From Fibrobacterota bacterium (GTDB lineage: Bacteria; Fibrobacterota; Fibrobacteria; UBA5070), in contig JADKBN010000029.1 of the NCBI GenBank assembly GCA_016715065.1, positions 248,001 to 312,000 on the forward strand: DNA of 64,000 bases, written 5' to 3'. Position numbers and translations under genes: made by a program. A model generated the notes under the pieces. The model was given only the letters and a program-made list of their open reading frames with translations. It made no database searches and was not told the origin of the DNA. This document shows, piece after piece, positions 18,232 through 27,926 of this stretch (its first letter is position 1; every line of letters begins with the position of its first letter).

Positions 18232-19221
18232 ATGCCGACCGCACTCATCCTGATCGTCGTCCTGGCCTTGGTGTTCGATTGCATCAACGGCATGCACGAT
18301 GCCGCCAACGCCATCGCGACCGGAATTTCCACACGGGCCATTCCCCCGCGCGCGGCGGTGATCGGCGCGGCCCTCTTCAACTTCCTGGGCGCGTTCGTTT
18401 CCACGGCCGTCGCCAAGACCATCGGGGGCGACATCGCCGACGCCACCATCCTCACCACGGCCACGGTGGCCTCCGCCCTGGTCGCGGCGATCGTTTGGAA
18501 CATCTTCACCTGGGCCAAAGGCATTCCGTCCAGCTCATCCCATGCCCTCATCGGGGGAATCATCGGCGCGGCCGTGGCGGCCAAGGGATTCGTGGCGCTC
18601 AAGCCCGAAGGAATCTTCAAGATCCTCAAAGCCCTGGTGCTTTCTCCGCTGATCGGATTCGGCATCGGATTTCTGGTGATGGTCGCCATGATGTGGATCT
18701 TCCGCAGAGCCACACCCGGAAAGCTCAACCGCCGATTCAAGGTGCTCCAGTGGGGGTCCGCATCGTTTCTCGCCCTCTCGCACGGTTCCAACGATGCGCA
18801 AAAATCGATGGGGATCATCGCCATGGCGATGGTTTCCTCCGGCATGATGGATCCAAACCACATGTACATCCCCCTGTGGGTGAAGATTGCCTGCGCCACG
18901 GCGATGGCCATCGGAACCTCCTCCGGCGGATGGCGGATCATCAAGACCATGGGAGGGAAGATGATCAAGCTCCAGCCGGTCAACGGGTTCGCAGCGGAAC
19001 TGACTTCCTCGGCGGTCATTCTTTCCGCGAGCACCATCGGCGTGCCTGTTTCCACCACCCATTGCATCTCGGGTGCGATCATGGGGGTGGGCTCCAGCAA
19101 ACGGCTCAGCGCGGTGCGTTGGGACGTGGCGGGCAAGATGCTCTGGACATGGGTCCTGACCATCCCCACCACCGCGATCATCGGCTACGCGTTGGAAAGC
19201 GTGTTGGTCAAATTCCTTTAG
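18232..19221 (+). CDS. PiT-family inorganic phosphate transporter, copy 2
   Basis: 329 residues, with the same helix plan and PiT repeats as copy 1 (DCINGMHDAANAIATGISTR; SHGSNDAQKSMGIIAMA; VPVSTTHCISGAIMGVG). It is more diverged from copy 1 than the two DUF47 genes are from each other, especially between residues 40 and 75 and in the cytosolic loop around residue 160. It could be a second phosphate carrier with different affinity, or carry a related anion; the sequence does not decide. Confidence 0.9.
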   Translation: MPTALILIVVLALVFDCINGMHDAANAIATGISTRAIPPRAAVIGAALFNFLGAFVSTAVAKTIGGDIADATILTTATVASALVAAIVWNIFTWAKGIPSSSSHALIGGIIGAAVAAKGFVALKPEGIFKILKALVLSPLIGFGIGFLVMVAMMWIFRRATPGKLNRRFKVLQWGSASFLALSHGSNDAQKSMGIIAMAMVSSGMMDPNHMYIPLWVKIACATAMAIGTSSGGWRIIKTMGGKMIKLQPVNGFAAELTSSAVILSASTIGVPVSTTHCISGAIMGVGSSKRLSAVRWDVAGKMLWTWVLTIPTTAIIGYALESVLVKFL

Positions 19222-19310
19222 ACGGGGAAAACGGAGAGTTCAGCGCATGGCCGACGAAGCAGTGAGTCCGCCAGGACAAACCGCCCGAGTAGGTCAAAAG
19301 CGGACGGTGC

Positions 19311-19703
19311 CTACTTTTTGCGGCGGGCGAGCGAAACGACTTTGGCCGTGAAGTCTTCCGGGTGGAAAGGCTTCAGGAGCGTGTCGAATTCCAGATGAAG
19401 ATCCCGCGCGCCGATTTCCGGATCGCCAAACCCGGAAATGAACAAGACACGGATTCCGGGATAGCGTTTGGCGACATCGGCTGCCAGCAAGAATCCGGAG
19501 CGTTCCGGCAACACGATGTCGGTCACCAGCACATCCAGCGGAGCCTTCTCTTCCAAAAGTTCGAGGGCATCGGTCGGGTTTTGCGTGGCCAAGACCTTGG
19601 CGCCCACCTCTTCCAGAACCATCTGCAATAGCGGTACCAGCATCGGGTCGTCCTCGACGAGCAAGACGGTCTTCCCTGCAAGCGGTGGCTGGATCTTGGT
19701 CAT
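19311..19703 (-). CDS. Single-domain response regulator
   Basis: 130 residues from ATG 19703 (MTKIQPPLAGKTVLLVEDDP). It is a complete receiver domain with no output domain: acidic pair in LLVEDD, phospho-acceptor Asp in VLVTDIVLPERSG, Thr/Ser switch position in LFISGFGD, and Lys in TLLKPF. Such CheY-like proteins act by protein contact. It is the last gene of the apt-hemB operon, 20 bp behind the hydrolase gene. A CheX-like gene in the same operon might dephosphorylate it, which is inference. Confidence 0.85.
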   Translation of the reverse strand: MTKIQPPLAGKTVLLVEDDPMLVPLLQMVLEEVGAKVLATQNPTDALELLEEKAPLDVLVTDIVLPERSGFLLAADVAKRYPGIRVLFISGFGDPEIGARDLHLEFDTLLKPFHPEDFTAKVVSLARRKK

Positions 19704-19723
19704 GGTTTCATCATAGCGTAAAC

Positions 19724-20710
19724 TTATTTCGCACCAATGGGAAGGGCGGAGGTGAGGATCGAATCGAGCGCTGCGCGCACGAGATTCCCTTCCGGGGCGG
19801 ATTCGTTGTGCAGGTGGTGGCGGGCCGCAGGGTAGCGGAGCGTCTGTAGCCCAGGGAAATGGCTGGAAAACCATTGATTCTGGTAGGAAACATCGACCGT
19901 GGCATCGATTCCTCCCTGCAAGAGTGCCCACCGGGAAGTCGCCCATTTTGCGGTGTCGATCCGATCGTTCCAACTCCGAATGGCGCGGAGCCAGGACAAT
20001 CCGGTTTGCCAGCCCTCCAGCGGATCCTCGAGTAGCCGGCGAAGGAAAAGGGAATCCGCGCTCGAGCCGATCTTCCGGCTGCGCGCGAAGTGGTCGGTGA
20101 CCAATCCCGCGAAAGGATGGGCGATCCCGATCTTGGTCCAGCCCGCGTAATGGATCAGCGGAGCCAACAGGATGGATTGGGCATATGGGTAAGCCGGGCG
20201 GGTGGCGCGATCCAGGACCACAGAGCCTCCCAACGAGTGGCCCACAAGTGCCCAAGGCAAGGGCACTCTGCATCCCATGGAGTCTTCAACCGACTGCAGT
20301 GTCCGGGAATATTCGGCGACCGAATCGATGTCCATCCATCGACCATCGCTGAGGCCGTGGCCAGGCAGATCGAAGGCCACCACCGCGAAATTCTGCGCAA
20401 CCCACCTCTGGATGTGCGTCGACCAGGTTCCGGAGTGGTTGTAGTATCCGTGTACCAAGAAAATTGTGCCTCGCGCCTGGGCGGGAATCCATGCGTGACA
20501 GGCGATTTCCTTGTTTCCTGACCAGGCAACTCCCATGCGATGCACCGAAGGCTCGATCGCCAATCGCTGGGTGTCCAGGTACTTGGCAAGTGGTGCGGAA
20601 GGTTGGGCGGGGGCAAGGGAAAAATCTCGCGGGAACCACGCAGGGACTGCCGAGGCTTGGGTGCTGGCCGCGACCACCAAAGCCACCAGCAGCTTCACCG
20701 CCCGCCTCAC
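19724..20710 (-). CDS. Exported alpha/beta hydrolase
   Basis: The start is GTG 20710, which overlaps hemB's stop as GTGA and gives a signal peptide (RRAVKLLVALVVAASTQASA). The 328-residue product has the alpha/beta-hydrolase plan: oxyanion strand FLVHGYYNHSGTW, VVAFDLPGHGLSDG, nucleophile elbow VGHSLGG (Ser), an acid near QGGIDATVD, and a late His in RYPAARHHLHNES. This is the monoacylglycerol-lipase/lysophospholipase type (Hydrolase_4). The likely site is the periplasm. The substrate cannot be read from the sequence. Confidence 0.8.
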   Translation of the reverse strand: MRRAVKLLVALVVAASTQASAVPAWFPRDFSLAPAQPSAPLAKYLDTQRLAIEPSVHRMGVAWSGNKEIACHAWIPAQARGTIFLVHGYYNHSGTWSTHIQRWVAQNFAVVAFDLPGHGLSDGRWMDIDSVAEYSRTLQSVEDSMGCRVPLPWALVGHSLGGSVVLDRATRPAYPYAQSILLAPLIHYAGWTKIGIAHPFAGLVTDHFARSRKIGSSADSLFLRRLLEDPLEGWQTGLSWLRAIRSWNDRIDTAKWATSRWALLQGGIDATVDVSYQNQWFSSHFPGLQTLRYPAARHHLHNESAPEGNLVRAALDSILTSALPIGAK

Positions 20711-21684
20711 GCCAACCACCTCGCGGCATCGGCGGCGCCGTAGGTGAAGATCACGTTCGCACCAGCGCGACGGAAACTGACCAAACTTTCCAGCAGGCAG
20801 GAGCGGTAGTCGATCCAGCCTCTTTCCGAGGCCGCGCGCAGCATCGCGTATTCGCCCGAGACGTGGTAGGCGGCCAAGGGCAGGCTGGTGCGCTCGCGCA
20901 GATCGCGCAGGATGTCCAGGTAGGGGAGTCCGGGTTTGACCATCAGGATGTCGGCGCCCTCGGCCTCGTCCAGGTCCGCTTCCAGCAGGGCTTCGCGCCG
21001 GTTGGCCGGATCCATCTGGTAGGTCTTCTTGTCGCCCTTCTTGGGTGCCGAGTCCAACGCGTCGCGAAACGGACCGTAGAAGGCGCTCGCGTACTTGGCG
21101 GTGTAGGCGAGGATGCCCGTGTCCTGGTGGCCTGTCGCGTCCAGGTGGGAGCGGATCGCGCCCACCCGCCCGTCCATCATGTCCGAAGGGCAGACAAAAT
21201 CCGTCCCGTGCTCCGCATGCAGGGCGGCCATCCGGGCGAGGATCTCCACCGTCGGGTCGTTTTGGATCCTCCCCAAGGAGTCCTGGAGGCCATCGTGGCC
21301 GTGGTCTGTGAACGGATCGAGGGCGAGGTCGGTGAAGGTCGGGAAGTCCGGCAGGGCGGTTTTCAGAGCATCCAGGGCGCGCGGAACCAATCCTTTCGGG
21401 TCCAACGCGGCCATCGCATCGGCGGTCTTGGCGCTGTCCGGGGTGACCGGGAACAGGGCCAGTCCCGCCAGGCCAAGGTCCGACCATTCGCGCGCGCGCT
21501 CGACCAAGTCAGTGATGCCCAGGCGGTGGCATCCTGGCATCGATTCGATGGGCTGGGGGGCGCCGGATCCCTCCCGGACAAAACAAGGCATCACCAGGTT
21601 GCCGGGTGCGATCGAGGTCTCGCGGACCATGGCGCGGATCGCGGCGGACCGGCGGTTTCTCCGCATGCGGCGTGGAAGATCCAT
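20707..21684 (-). CDS. hemB: Delta-aminolevulinic acid dehydratase
   Basis: Condenses two 5-aminolevulinate molecules to porphobilinogen in heme synthesis. 325 residues from ATG 21684 (MDLPRRMRRNRRSAAIRAMV). The two Schiff-base lysines are present: Lys197 in YTAKYASAFYG and Lys250 in MVKPGLPYLD. The metal loop reads DLALDPFTDHGHDG, with Asp where zinc enzymes have Cys, so this is the magnesium-type enzyme. It lies inside a mixed operon, 11 bp after the outer-membrane-like gene. No other heme genes are in the window. Confidence 0.95.
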   Translation of the reverse strand: MDLPRRMRRNRRSAAIRAMVRETSIAPGNLVMPCFVREGSGAPQPIESMPGCHRLGITDLVERAREWSDLGLAGLALFPVTPDSAKTADAMAALDPKGLVPRALDALKTALPDFPTFTDLALDPFTDHGHDGLQDSLGRIQNDPTVEILARMAALHAEHGTDFVCPSDMMDGRVGAIRSHLDATGHQDTGILAYTAKYASAFYGPFRDALDSAPKKGDKKTYQMDPANRREALLEADLDEAEGADILMVKPGLPYLDILRDLRERTSLPLAAYHVSGEYAMLRAASERGWIDYRSCLLESLVSFRRAGANVIFTYGAADAARWLA

Positions 21685-21695
21685 GGCGATTCCTG

Positions 21696-22268
21696 TCAGA
21701 GAAGGATCTGGAGGGAAGGTTGGGGGAGCAGCCGAAGCAGGCCGTCCTCGAAGCGGGAAGGGAGCAAGGGAAGTCTCTGGAACACCCATTCGGAGGTGCC
21801 GTTGGTTCCCTCCGAAGGGTCGTCGTAGCCCCACCGTTCGAACCCGGCCAGCTGCAGGTCCAGGCAGAGGTGTCCCAGGATCCGGCCTTGGGGTCTCCAG
21901 CGCAACCCGACCCCGGCGGCGAAATTCGTGGCGCCGATGGCGCCTTCCAAAGGCACCAGTCCGCCCACGCGTCCCTCCAGCCAGGGAGTGAAACGGGTCA
22001 GGGGCAGGAAGTAGTGCCTGCCCATTCCGGTGACGGAAATTGACCTCGCTTGGGGGCCGAACCCTTGCGCGACCAGGACGCCCGCCGAAAAATTGTCCGT
22101 CACGAAGGCCGCCGCGGAAGCCCCCGCCATCTGGGTGGCGCCGGCATCCCTTCCCAGGCTCCAGGCGCGCAGCCCGAATTCGCCCATGCCGGTACGGAAC
22201 CGGTCTTGCGGCAGCGACTGGGCGCACAAAAGGTGGGCGGCCAGCACAAGGACCAACCGGAAGATCAC
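21696..22268 (-). CDS. Predicted outer-membrane protein, unknown
   Basis: The start is GTG 22268, overlapping the upstream stop as GTGA, and it gives a signal peptide (VIFRLVLVLAAHLLCAQS). The 190-residue mature part has alternating hydrophobic strands rich in Gly and aromatics (FSAGVLVAQGFGPQARSISV, FAAGVGLRWRPQGRILGHLC) and ends in hydrophobic LQILL. This pattern is typical of a small beta-barrel or outer-membrane-associated protein. I do not recognise the family. It sits between the CheX-like gene and hemB. Confidence 0.5.
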   Translation of the reverse strand: MIFRLVLVLAAHLLCAQSLPQDRFRTGMGEFGLRAWSLGRDAGATQMAGASAAAFVTDNFSAGVLVAQGFGPQARSISVTGMGRHYFLPLTRFTPWLEGRVGGLVPLEGAIGATNFAAGVGLRWRPQGRILGHLCLDLQLAGFERWGYDDPSEGTNGTSEWVFQRLPLLPSRFEDGLLRLLPQPSLQILL

Positions 22269-22753
22269 GAAATCCCAGGCCGCAGGGCGACGAGCATGCG
22301 GCCGCCGTTGCATCCCAATGCGGCCCGACCGGTCGGTTCTTCCTGCCAGAAGGCGCGGAAGATGGCCAGATCCGGAGCCGTGGGCTCCAGCAGCGTGACG
22401 GGCAGGTCCACCGCGCAGAACAGGTCGCGGGCCAGCAATCCTCCAATTTCCGCCAAAAAATCCAGGGCGATCCCTTCGTCCACCATCTCGTCCGGCAGGC
22501 TGTGGAAGCCGGCGGCCAGATCGAACACCGTGTCGCGGTCGCCCGCGATCAGGATCCGGCCCTTCCAGGGCGACGACAACGGAAGGATCACTCGCAGCGG
22601 GCAGGACTGGGGCGCTTCTTCATCCGCGGCCAGTTCCGGCAGGGGCCAGGCATCCGCGAACGTCGATTCTGCAAGCAGACGCTGGAACGTGGACTCCAGG
22701 ACGGCAGGGATTTCCGGAGGCAAGGGCAGAGTTTGGGATGTTTGCGAACTCAC
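22265..22753 (-). CDS. CheX-like domain protein
   Basis: 162 residues from GTG 22753; no convincing ribosome site, so the start is uncertain. The C-terminal two-thirds resemble CheX/CheC-type phosphatase domains: a beta strand pair (LRVILPLSSPWKGRILIAGD) and a long helix with DFLAEIGGLLARDLF. CheX needs an E-x-x-N motif in that helix. Here the corresponding residues are E-I-G-G, so phosphatase activity is doubtful. It may bind a response regulator such as the one at 19311. The family call is tentative. Confidence 0.4.
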   Translation of the reverse strand: MSSQTSQTLPLPPEIPAVLESTFQRLLAESTFADAWPLPELAADEEAPQSCPLRVILPLSSPWKGRILIAGDRDTVFDLAAGFHSLPDEMVDEGIALDFLAEIGGLLARDLFCAVDLPVTLLEPTAPDLAIFRAFWQEEPTGRAALGCNGGRMLVALRPGIS

Positions 22754-22768
22754 GGTTCGTAGAAGGTA

Positions 22769-23767
22769 TCAAACCTGCGAGCGGAGTGCATCCTGCAAGA
22801 GAGCCAATTCCCGCACCGGCCGGGCAGCCAGGCGGTACCAACCGGGAAACCCCATGTTGGAGGCGTCCCGCAAGCGCAGTCCGGCGCGTTTCAAGCCCTC
22901 GATGTGTTCCGCTCCAGGAGGCTGGGCGAGCAGGAAATTGGCCTGGGTGTGGCGCACCGTCCAGCCGGCATCCGTCAGAATCGTGCGCAGGCAGCCCAAC
23001 AGTCGCGCCACCTGGGGCGCCTTGCGAGAAAGCCAGCTGCGGACGGACGGATCGCACCATGCCTCCAGCAGCGCCATCCCCTCCGAACCCACGACCCAGG
23101 AGGGAGCGTGGGCTCTCCAGGCGATCGCGGAAGGCGAGTCGGGGGCGACCAGGTAGGCCGCACGCACGCCGGCGCAGTCCAAGGGCTTGTTCGGTGCGAA
23201 CAAAAGCGTGGCCGTGGCGGGAAGCGGCGGCTCCCAACGCTTGAGGATGGAGCGATAGGCGAGGTCCAAAACCAGGGGAACGCCTCGACGGGCCGCCTCG
23301 CGCGATGCGGACTCCAGAAAGGATGGGTCTTGACAGGATCCGTCAGGATTGTTCGGGTGGCACAGGAAGGCGATGGCGCACCTTCCCAGTCCATCCAGGA
23401 AATCCTGGTTGGAATCCGTCAACAGCGATCCGCGGTTCCACGCCATCGCCGAGCGGCGGTATTCGACGAACGTCCGGCGCGGCGCCAGCACCGTGCCGGG
23501 GTGGAGTCCCACCAGGCGGTGGATGAGCTCGGAAGCCCCCGATCCCGGCACGATCCGCTCGGGATCCACGCCGTGGAAGTCGCCCAGTCGCCTGCGGATG
23601 CGGGCGTACTCCGGATCCGGATACCGGTCGCGTCGGGCGCTGGCAAGGATCTGCAGCACCTGGGGACACGGACCCAGCGGATGGACGTTGGTCGAAAAAT
23701 CGGCCAGCGGTTCGGGACCGGAATCCGTCGCACCATGACGGAAATCGTCAGGGCTGGCTGGGCTCAG
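22769..23767 (-). CDS. CobD/HisC-like PLP aminotransferase
   Basis: A fold-type I PLP enzyme most like threonine-phosphate decarboxylase (CobD) and histidinol-phosphate aminotransferase: LADFSTNVHPLGPCP, RRLGDFHGVDPERIVPGSGA, FLCHPNNPDG, VLDLAYRS, and FAPNKPLDCAGVRAAYLV with the PLP lysine. No ATG, GTG or TTG fits the reading frame at the expected N-terminus. A CTG at 23767 overlaps the previous stop as CTGA, matching the overlap style of this operon, and I propose it as the start (332 residues). No cobalamin or histidine genes are nearby, so the substrate is open. Confidence 0.7.
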   Translation of the reverse strand: MSPASPDDFRHGATDSGPEPLADFSTNVHPLGPCPQVLQILASARRDRYPDPEYARIRRRLGDFHGVDPERIVPGSGASELIHRLVGLHPGTVLAPRRTFVEYRRSAMAWNRGSLLTDSNQDFLDGLGRCAIAFLCHPNNPDGSCQDPSFLESASREAARRGVPLVLDLAYRSILKRWEPPLPATATLLFAPNKPLDCAGVRAAYLVAPDSPSAIAWRAHAPSWVVGSEGMALLEAWCDPSVRSWLSRKAPQVARLLGCLRTILTDAGWTVRHTQANFLLAQPPGAEHIEGLKRAGLRLRDASNMGFPGWYRLAARPVRELALLQDALRSQV

Positions 23768-24096
23768 AGACGACCGCTGCGAAACGACCGCATCATCGAT
23801 TTGGCCTGCTTGTCGGTGACGTTGTTCACCTTGGTGACGGGGTCTTCGATCCAGCTCTTGCACCAGTACTGCTGGTCCTGCCCCACGGATACCACGCCGC
23901 TGGTGCCGCCGGTGCGCCACTTGCGGAAGGTGTCGCAACGGTTTCTGGTCTTGCAGTTGTAGCAGGTCTGGGCTTCTTCCTTGGCGGCTCCGCCAAGGTC
24001 CTGTTTGACCACCGTGCGGCCTTTGAGCCGGTCGGCCTCGTAGGCTTTGGCGAGGCTGTTGTTCTTGTCGATGAAACGATCGCCGGAAAAGTCCAT
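23764..24096 (-). CDS. Hypothetical cysteine-rich small protein
   Basis: 110 residues from ATG 24096, two bases after the apt stop. The middle carries CYNCKTRNRC, followed by a fourth Cys in YWCKSW, a spacing that could bind zinc or form a redox site. The rest is charged and shows no signal peptide or membrane helix. I do not recognise the family. Tight packing between apt and the aminotransferase suggests co-expression only. Confidence 0.55.
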   Translation of the reverse strand: MDFSGDRFIDKNNSLAKAYEADRLKGRTVVKQDLGGAAKEEAQTCYNCKTRNRCDTFRKWRTGGTSGVVSVGQDQQYWCKSWIEDPVTKVNNVTDKQAKSMMRSFRSGRL

Positions 24097-24097
24097 G

Positions 24098-24625
24098 TCA
24101 TTCCTCCGTGGCGTATTGGATGAGCGAGTGGACGGGCGCGGAGCCGAGCTTTTCGCGTCCGGGAAGGAAGGAAAGTTCCACAAGGAAAGCATAGCCCGCC
24201 ACCACGCCGCCCAAGCGGTGGACCAGTGCGGTCGCGGCCAGGATGGTGCCTCCGGTGGCAAGAAGGTCGTCCACCAGGAGCACCCGCTGTCCGGGCTGGA
24301 TCGCATCTTCGTGCAGTTCCAGGCAATCGGTGCCGTACTCGAGCTGGTAGGATTGCGACACCGTACGCCAGGGGAGTTTTCCGGGCTTTCTGGCCAGGAT
24401 GCATCCGGCGCCAAGGTGCAGCGCGATGGCGGGCGCGAACAGAAAACCTCGCGCTTCCGTGCCCAACACCAGATCCACCCCCGCACCCTGAAAGGGGCGG
24501 GAGAGGTCTTCGACGGCCAGACGCAACCCTTCCGGGTCCCTCAGCAAGGTGGTGATGTCCTTGAATTGGATGCCGGGTTTGGGCCAGTTAGGGATGTTGC
24601 GGACCAGGTCCGCGAGCTTGGACAT
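24098..24625 (-). CDS. apt: Adenine phosphoribosyltransferase
   Basis: Salvages adenine to AMP with PRPP. 175 residues from ATG 24625 (MSKLADLVRNIPNWPKPGIQ). Features: the family N-terminus PxFPKPGIxFKDIT (here WPKPGIQFKDIT), LVLGTEARGFLFAPAIA, RKPGKLPW, and the PRPP loop VLLVDDLLATGGTI. It is the first gene of the minus-strand operon that runs to 19311. The upstream gap to sbcC is 76 bp and must hold the promoter. Confidence 0.95.
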   Translation of the reverse strand: MSKLADLVRNIPNWPKPGIQFKDITTLLRDPEGLRLAVEDLSRPFQGAGVDLVLGTEARGFLFAPAIALHLGAGCILARKPGKLPWRTVSQSYQLEYGTDCLELHEDAIQPGQRVLLVDDLLATGGTILAATALVHRLGGVVAGYAFLVELSFLPGREKLGSAPVHSLIQYATEE

Positions 24626-24701
24626 GCCCCCCAATCTAGGACTTTCGCAGCCGATGCCGGTCGAGAAATCCCCCAAAACGCACCCCTTGTCGGCGAGCGA
24701 A

Positions 24702-27700
24702 CTAGCCGGTCACCACCACGGTGGATCTGCCCGGACCGCTGCGTCGCACTTCAACGCGGGCGGCGACCTGGTCTTTCAGCTCCTCCACATGGGTCACGAT
24801 GCCGATCTGGCGGCCCGTCGCGTGGAGCCTTTCCAGGGCCTGGACCACCTCGGTCAGCACGGCCCCATCCAGGGTTCCGAAGCCTTCGTCGATGAACAAT
24901 GTCTCCACCGATTGACTTCCCGAGGCAAGCGAAGACAGCGCCAGCGCCAAGGCCAGGGAAACCAGGAACGTCTCGCCGCCGGAAAGGGTGTGGACGGGGC
25001 GGATCTCTTCGAACGATTCCCGGTCTTCCACGCCAAAATGAAGCGAGTCCGGAACCGCGCGCAATCGGTAACGGGGCGAGAGTCCCGTCAGTTCGCGATT
25101 GGCCCGCTCCAGCAGGTTTTCCAAGGTCAGTTGCTGGGCGATCCGACGGAAGGACTTTCCATCGGCGGATCCGATCTCCCTCGATAGACGAGTCCAGCGG
25201 ACCGCGATGTCTTCCTGGAGGCGGATCTTTTCCTCCAGTTCGCGCCCATGGCCGATGGACTTGTCGTCGTGGCCCAAGATCGTTTCCAGTTGGGCGCGCC
25301 GGGCTTCCTGGGCGCGCCATCTGGCCAGAGCCTCGCTGGCGACCATCTGGGGGTCGTGCGGCTCGTGCGGCTCGAGTCCGAGTTTTGCGGCTTGGCTTCG
25401 CGCCGATTCGCGGGCGGATTCCAGGTCGGAGGCGATCCGGGCAAGACTGCCCTCCAGCCGAGCCAGGATTTCGCGATCCAACTGGTTGGAGGATTCCGTC
25501 GCTTCGGTTTCGCGCGCGAGGCGTTCCACCCGCTGCCTGGATTCTTCCTGTACCTCCCGCCAAGGCCTTCCAGAGAGCAATCGCGAGCGCGCATCCTGCT
25601 TTTCCTGCCAGTGGCTCTGGATCCTCTCCAGCTCGTCCAGAGCCGCCAGACGCGAGCGCTCCAAGCGGGGCAGATCTTCGGAAAGGGTTCGTTCGCGCTC
25701 GGTCAGCAGCGCCAAGTCCCCGGAGGATGCCGCGTGCTCCTCGCCGATGCGGATGAATTCCGTCACCTTGGTAGACAATTTTTGGCGATACTCCGGATCG
25801 GAGGCGTGGTAGTCACGTCAGGCTCGTCCTCCGAAAAACGAATCGAGGTCGGTGGAGACAGCCTCCAGACAATCCATCTCCTCGAACTTGCGCGATTCCA
25901 GCGCGTCGGTCTCCTTGCGCTTGTGCTGTCTGGTCTGCGACTTCAGCGCCACCCGCGACCGGGCCTGCTCGTAGCGGTGCAGTCGTTCCAACGCACCCTG
26001 CGCGCCGCGTCGCCGTTGGAGCGATTCGTCGAGTTTCTGCGCGATCCAGTCCATCCGCTGCAGGTTCGGCTCCACCGAAATCGCTTGTTCCATGGACTTC
26101 CAACGGGATTCGTCCAGCGGCACGAGTCGGCTTTCCTGGGCAAGGAGACGATCCAGGCGGGTGCCGGAGGTTTGAATGGCGGTTTCCAGTCGGATCCGCT
26201 CGTGCGACGCCTCTTCCAGGCTTGCGCGGGCGCGCTGGTGGAATTCTTCCTGGGCGGACAGGACGGGCCCTGCGGAACTTTCGCCATCGCGCCAGGGGTG
26301 CTCCACCGAGCCGCAAACGGGGCAGGGGTCGCCGTCCTTGAGGATGGAGCGAAGGGTATGGACGTCGTTGGAGGAGGCGATCCGGGCGACTTCCAGCATG
26401 GCATGGGCGGTCCGCTCGGCGACCTCCAACGCGGGGATTTCTTGCTGGAGTTCGGCGAGCGCGCGTCGGGCCTGGGCCATCGCCGCCCGTTGCTCCTCCA
26501 GTTCCTCGTGAAGTCGGGTGCGCTCGCGCAAAGTCTCCAGCGCGGAGGTTTCAGATTCCGAAGCGGAAATCGTGTCCTGCAGCGCGGGAGCTTCCTCCTG
26601 GGGCAAGCCTCGCTGGTGCGAGGTCAGCTCCGCCTCGGCCTTGGCGAGTTCCTCCGCGGCGCGGACCAACTCCAACCTGGCCCGATCGAGCTCCTGGTCG
26701 GAGCGGCGAAGCTTCTCGAGTTCCTCGGCCATGCTAGCCAGAAGCCTGTCCACCGTCGGCCATTGCTCCGCGATGGGGGCGAGCCTTGCGCTTTGTACCA
26801 GCCACGCGTCCAGCGCCTCGAGCCTTCCGGAAAGCTCCTTGCGTTGGGACTGCGTCAGGGTCAGGCGTGCGGCGAGTTCCGTTCTGGCCTCGTGCACGGA
26901 GTCCAATCGGCGCTTGGATTCCTCCAGCGAAGTCACGGCCGCCTCGAGTTCGTGGTCGAGCTCGCGGGCCTGGTCCAACTCGCCCGCCAGATCCGCTTCC
27001 TGCTGGCGCGACGCGGCCAGGAGGCTGCGCTGCTCGTCCAACCGGGCCGTCCGCTGGGACAATCCTGTGCGGCAGGCATCCACTTCGAGTCGGATTTTGT
27101 CATCATCCGCTTCCAGGAGGTCCCTTCTCCGCAGGATATCCAGGAACTCGGAAGCATCCCTGGCCCTCGCGCTGGCCTGGGGCAACGACTCCAGGAGGGC
27201 GGCGAGTTCGGTTTCCACCGCCTCGCGTTTTTCGCGGGAAAGGATCGCCAGGCTGTCGCGCGCGTGGCGCTGGAAATCCAGCGTGTCGCATTCGGTGCGG
27301 GTGCGGCGGAAGATCTCCATGGAGATCCTCGTGAAGATCCCGGTACCCGTCAAGCGTTCCAGCAGGGCGCTGCGGTCGTTTTCGCCGGCCCGCAGGAATT
27401 CGGCGAAACGCCCCTGGGCCAGCAGGATCGTGCGGGTGAACTGGGGCCAGGTCATGCCCACCAGCGAATCCACGTGGGCCCGGAAAGCATCCTTGCGGTC
27501 CGACGAGGTGCGCAGCACGGTCCCGTCCGAAATCCGCACCAGGCTTGTTTCTTCCTGCACGGCGGCGCCCTTGCGCTTGGGGGCCCGGAAACCCCAACGC
27601 ACCCGGTAGGCTTCTCCGTCCACGGCCTTGAAATCCACCTCGGCGAACCCCGTCGTGGTTCCCCTGCGCAGAAGTTGTCGGATGTCGTTTTGGGAAACCG

Positions 27701-27926
27701 GCCCGAATCCGGTCACGTCCATGCGCGTGTCGGAGGGGGCGTCGTCCAGGCGCGGAGCGCGCTGGAACAACCCCAGGCACATCGCGTCGAGGATGGTGCT
27801 CTTGCCCGCGCCGGTGGGGCCCACGATCGCGAAGAGTCCCGCGCCCGCCAAGGTCCCGGTGGCGAGCTCGAGCTCGAAGGAAGGCAGTGATGCCAAATTC
27901 TGTCCGCGAATGGCGAGGATCTTCAC
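24702..27926 (-). pseudogene. sbcC: SbcC exonuclease subunit, one in-frame TGA
   Basis: SMC-like ATPase of the SbcCD nuclease, which cuts DNA hairpins and double-strand ends. Reading frame 27926-24702 is a single frame of 1075 codons broken only by TGA at 25820-25818 (codon 703). N-terminal half: Walker A GPTGAGKST, coiled coil, zinc hook CPVCGS at ~533. C-terminal half: the second coil, signature LSGGETFLVSLALAL, Walker B LFIDEGFGTLD and the H-loop THVEEL. Sequence on both sides of the TGA continues the coil (DSFFGGRA, then RDYHASDPEYRQ). A CGA-to-TGA change would explain it. TTG 25778 could restart the second half. sbcD overlaps the start as ATGA. Confidence 0.85.
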
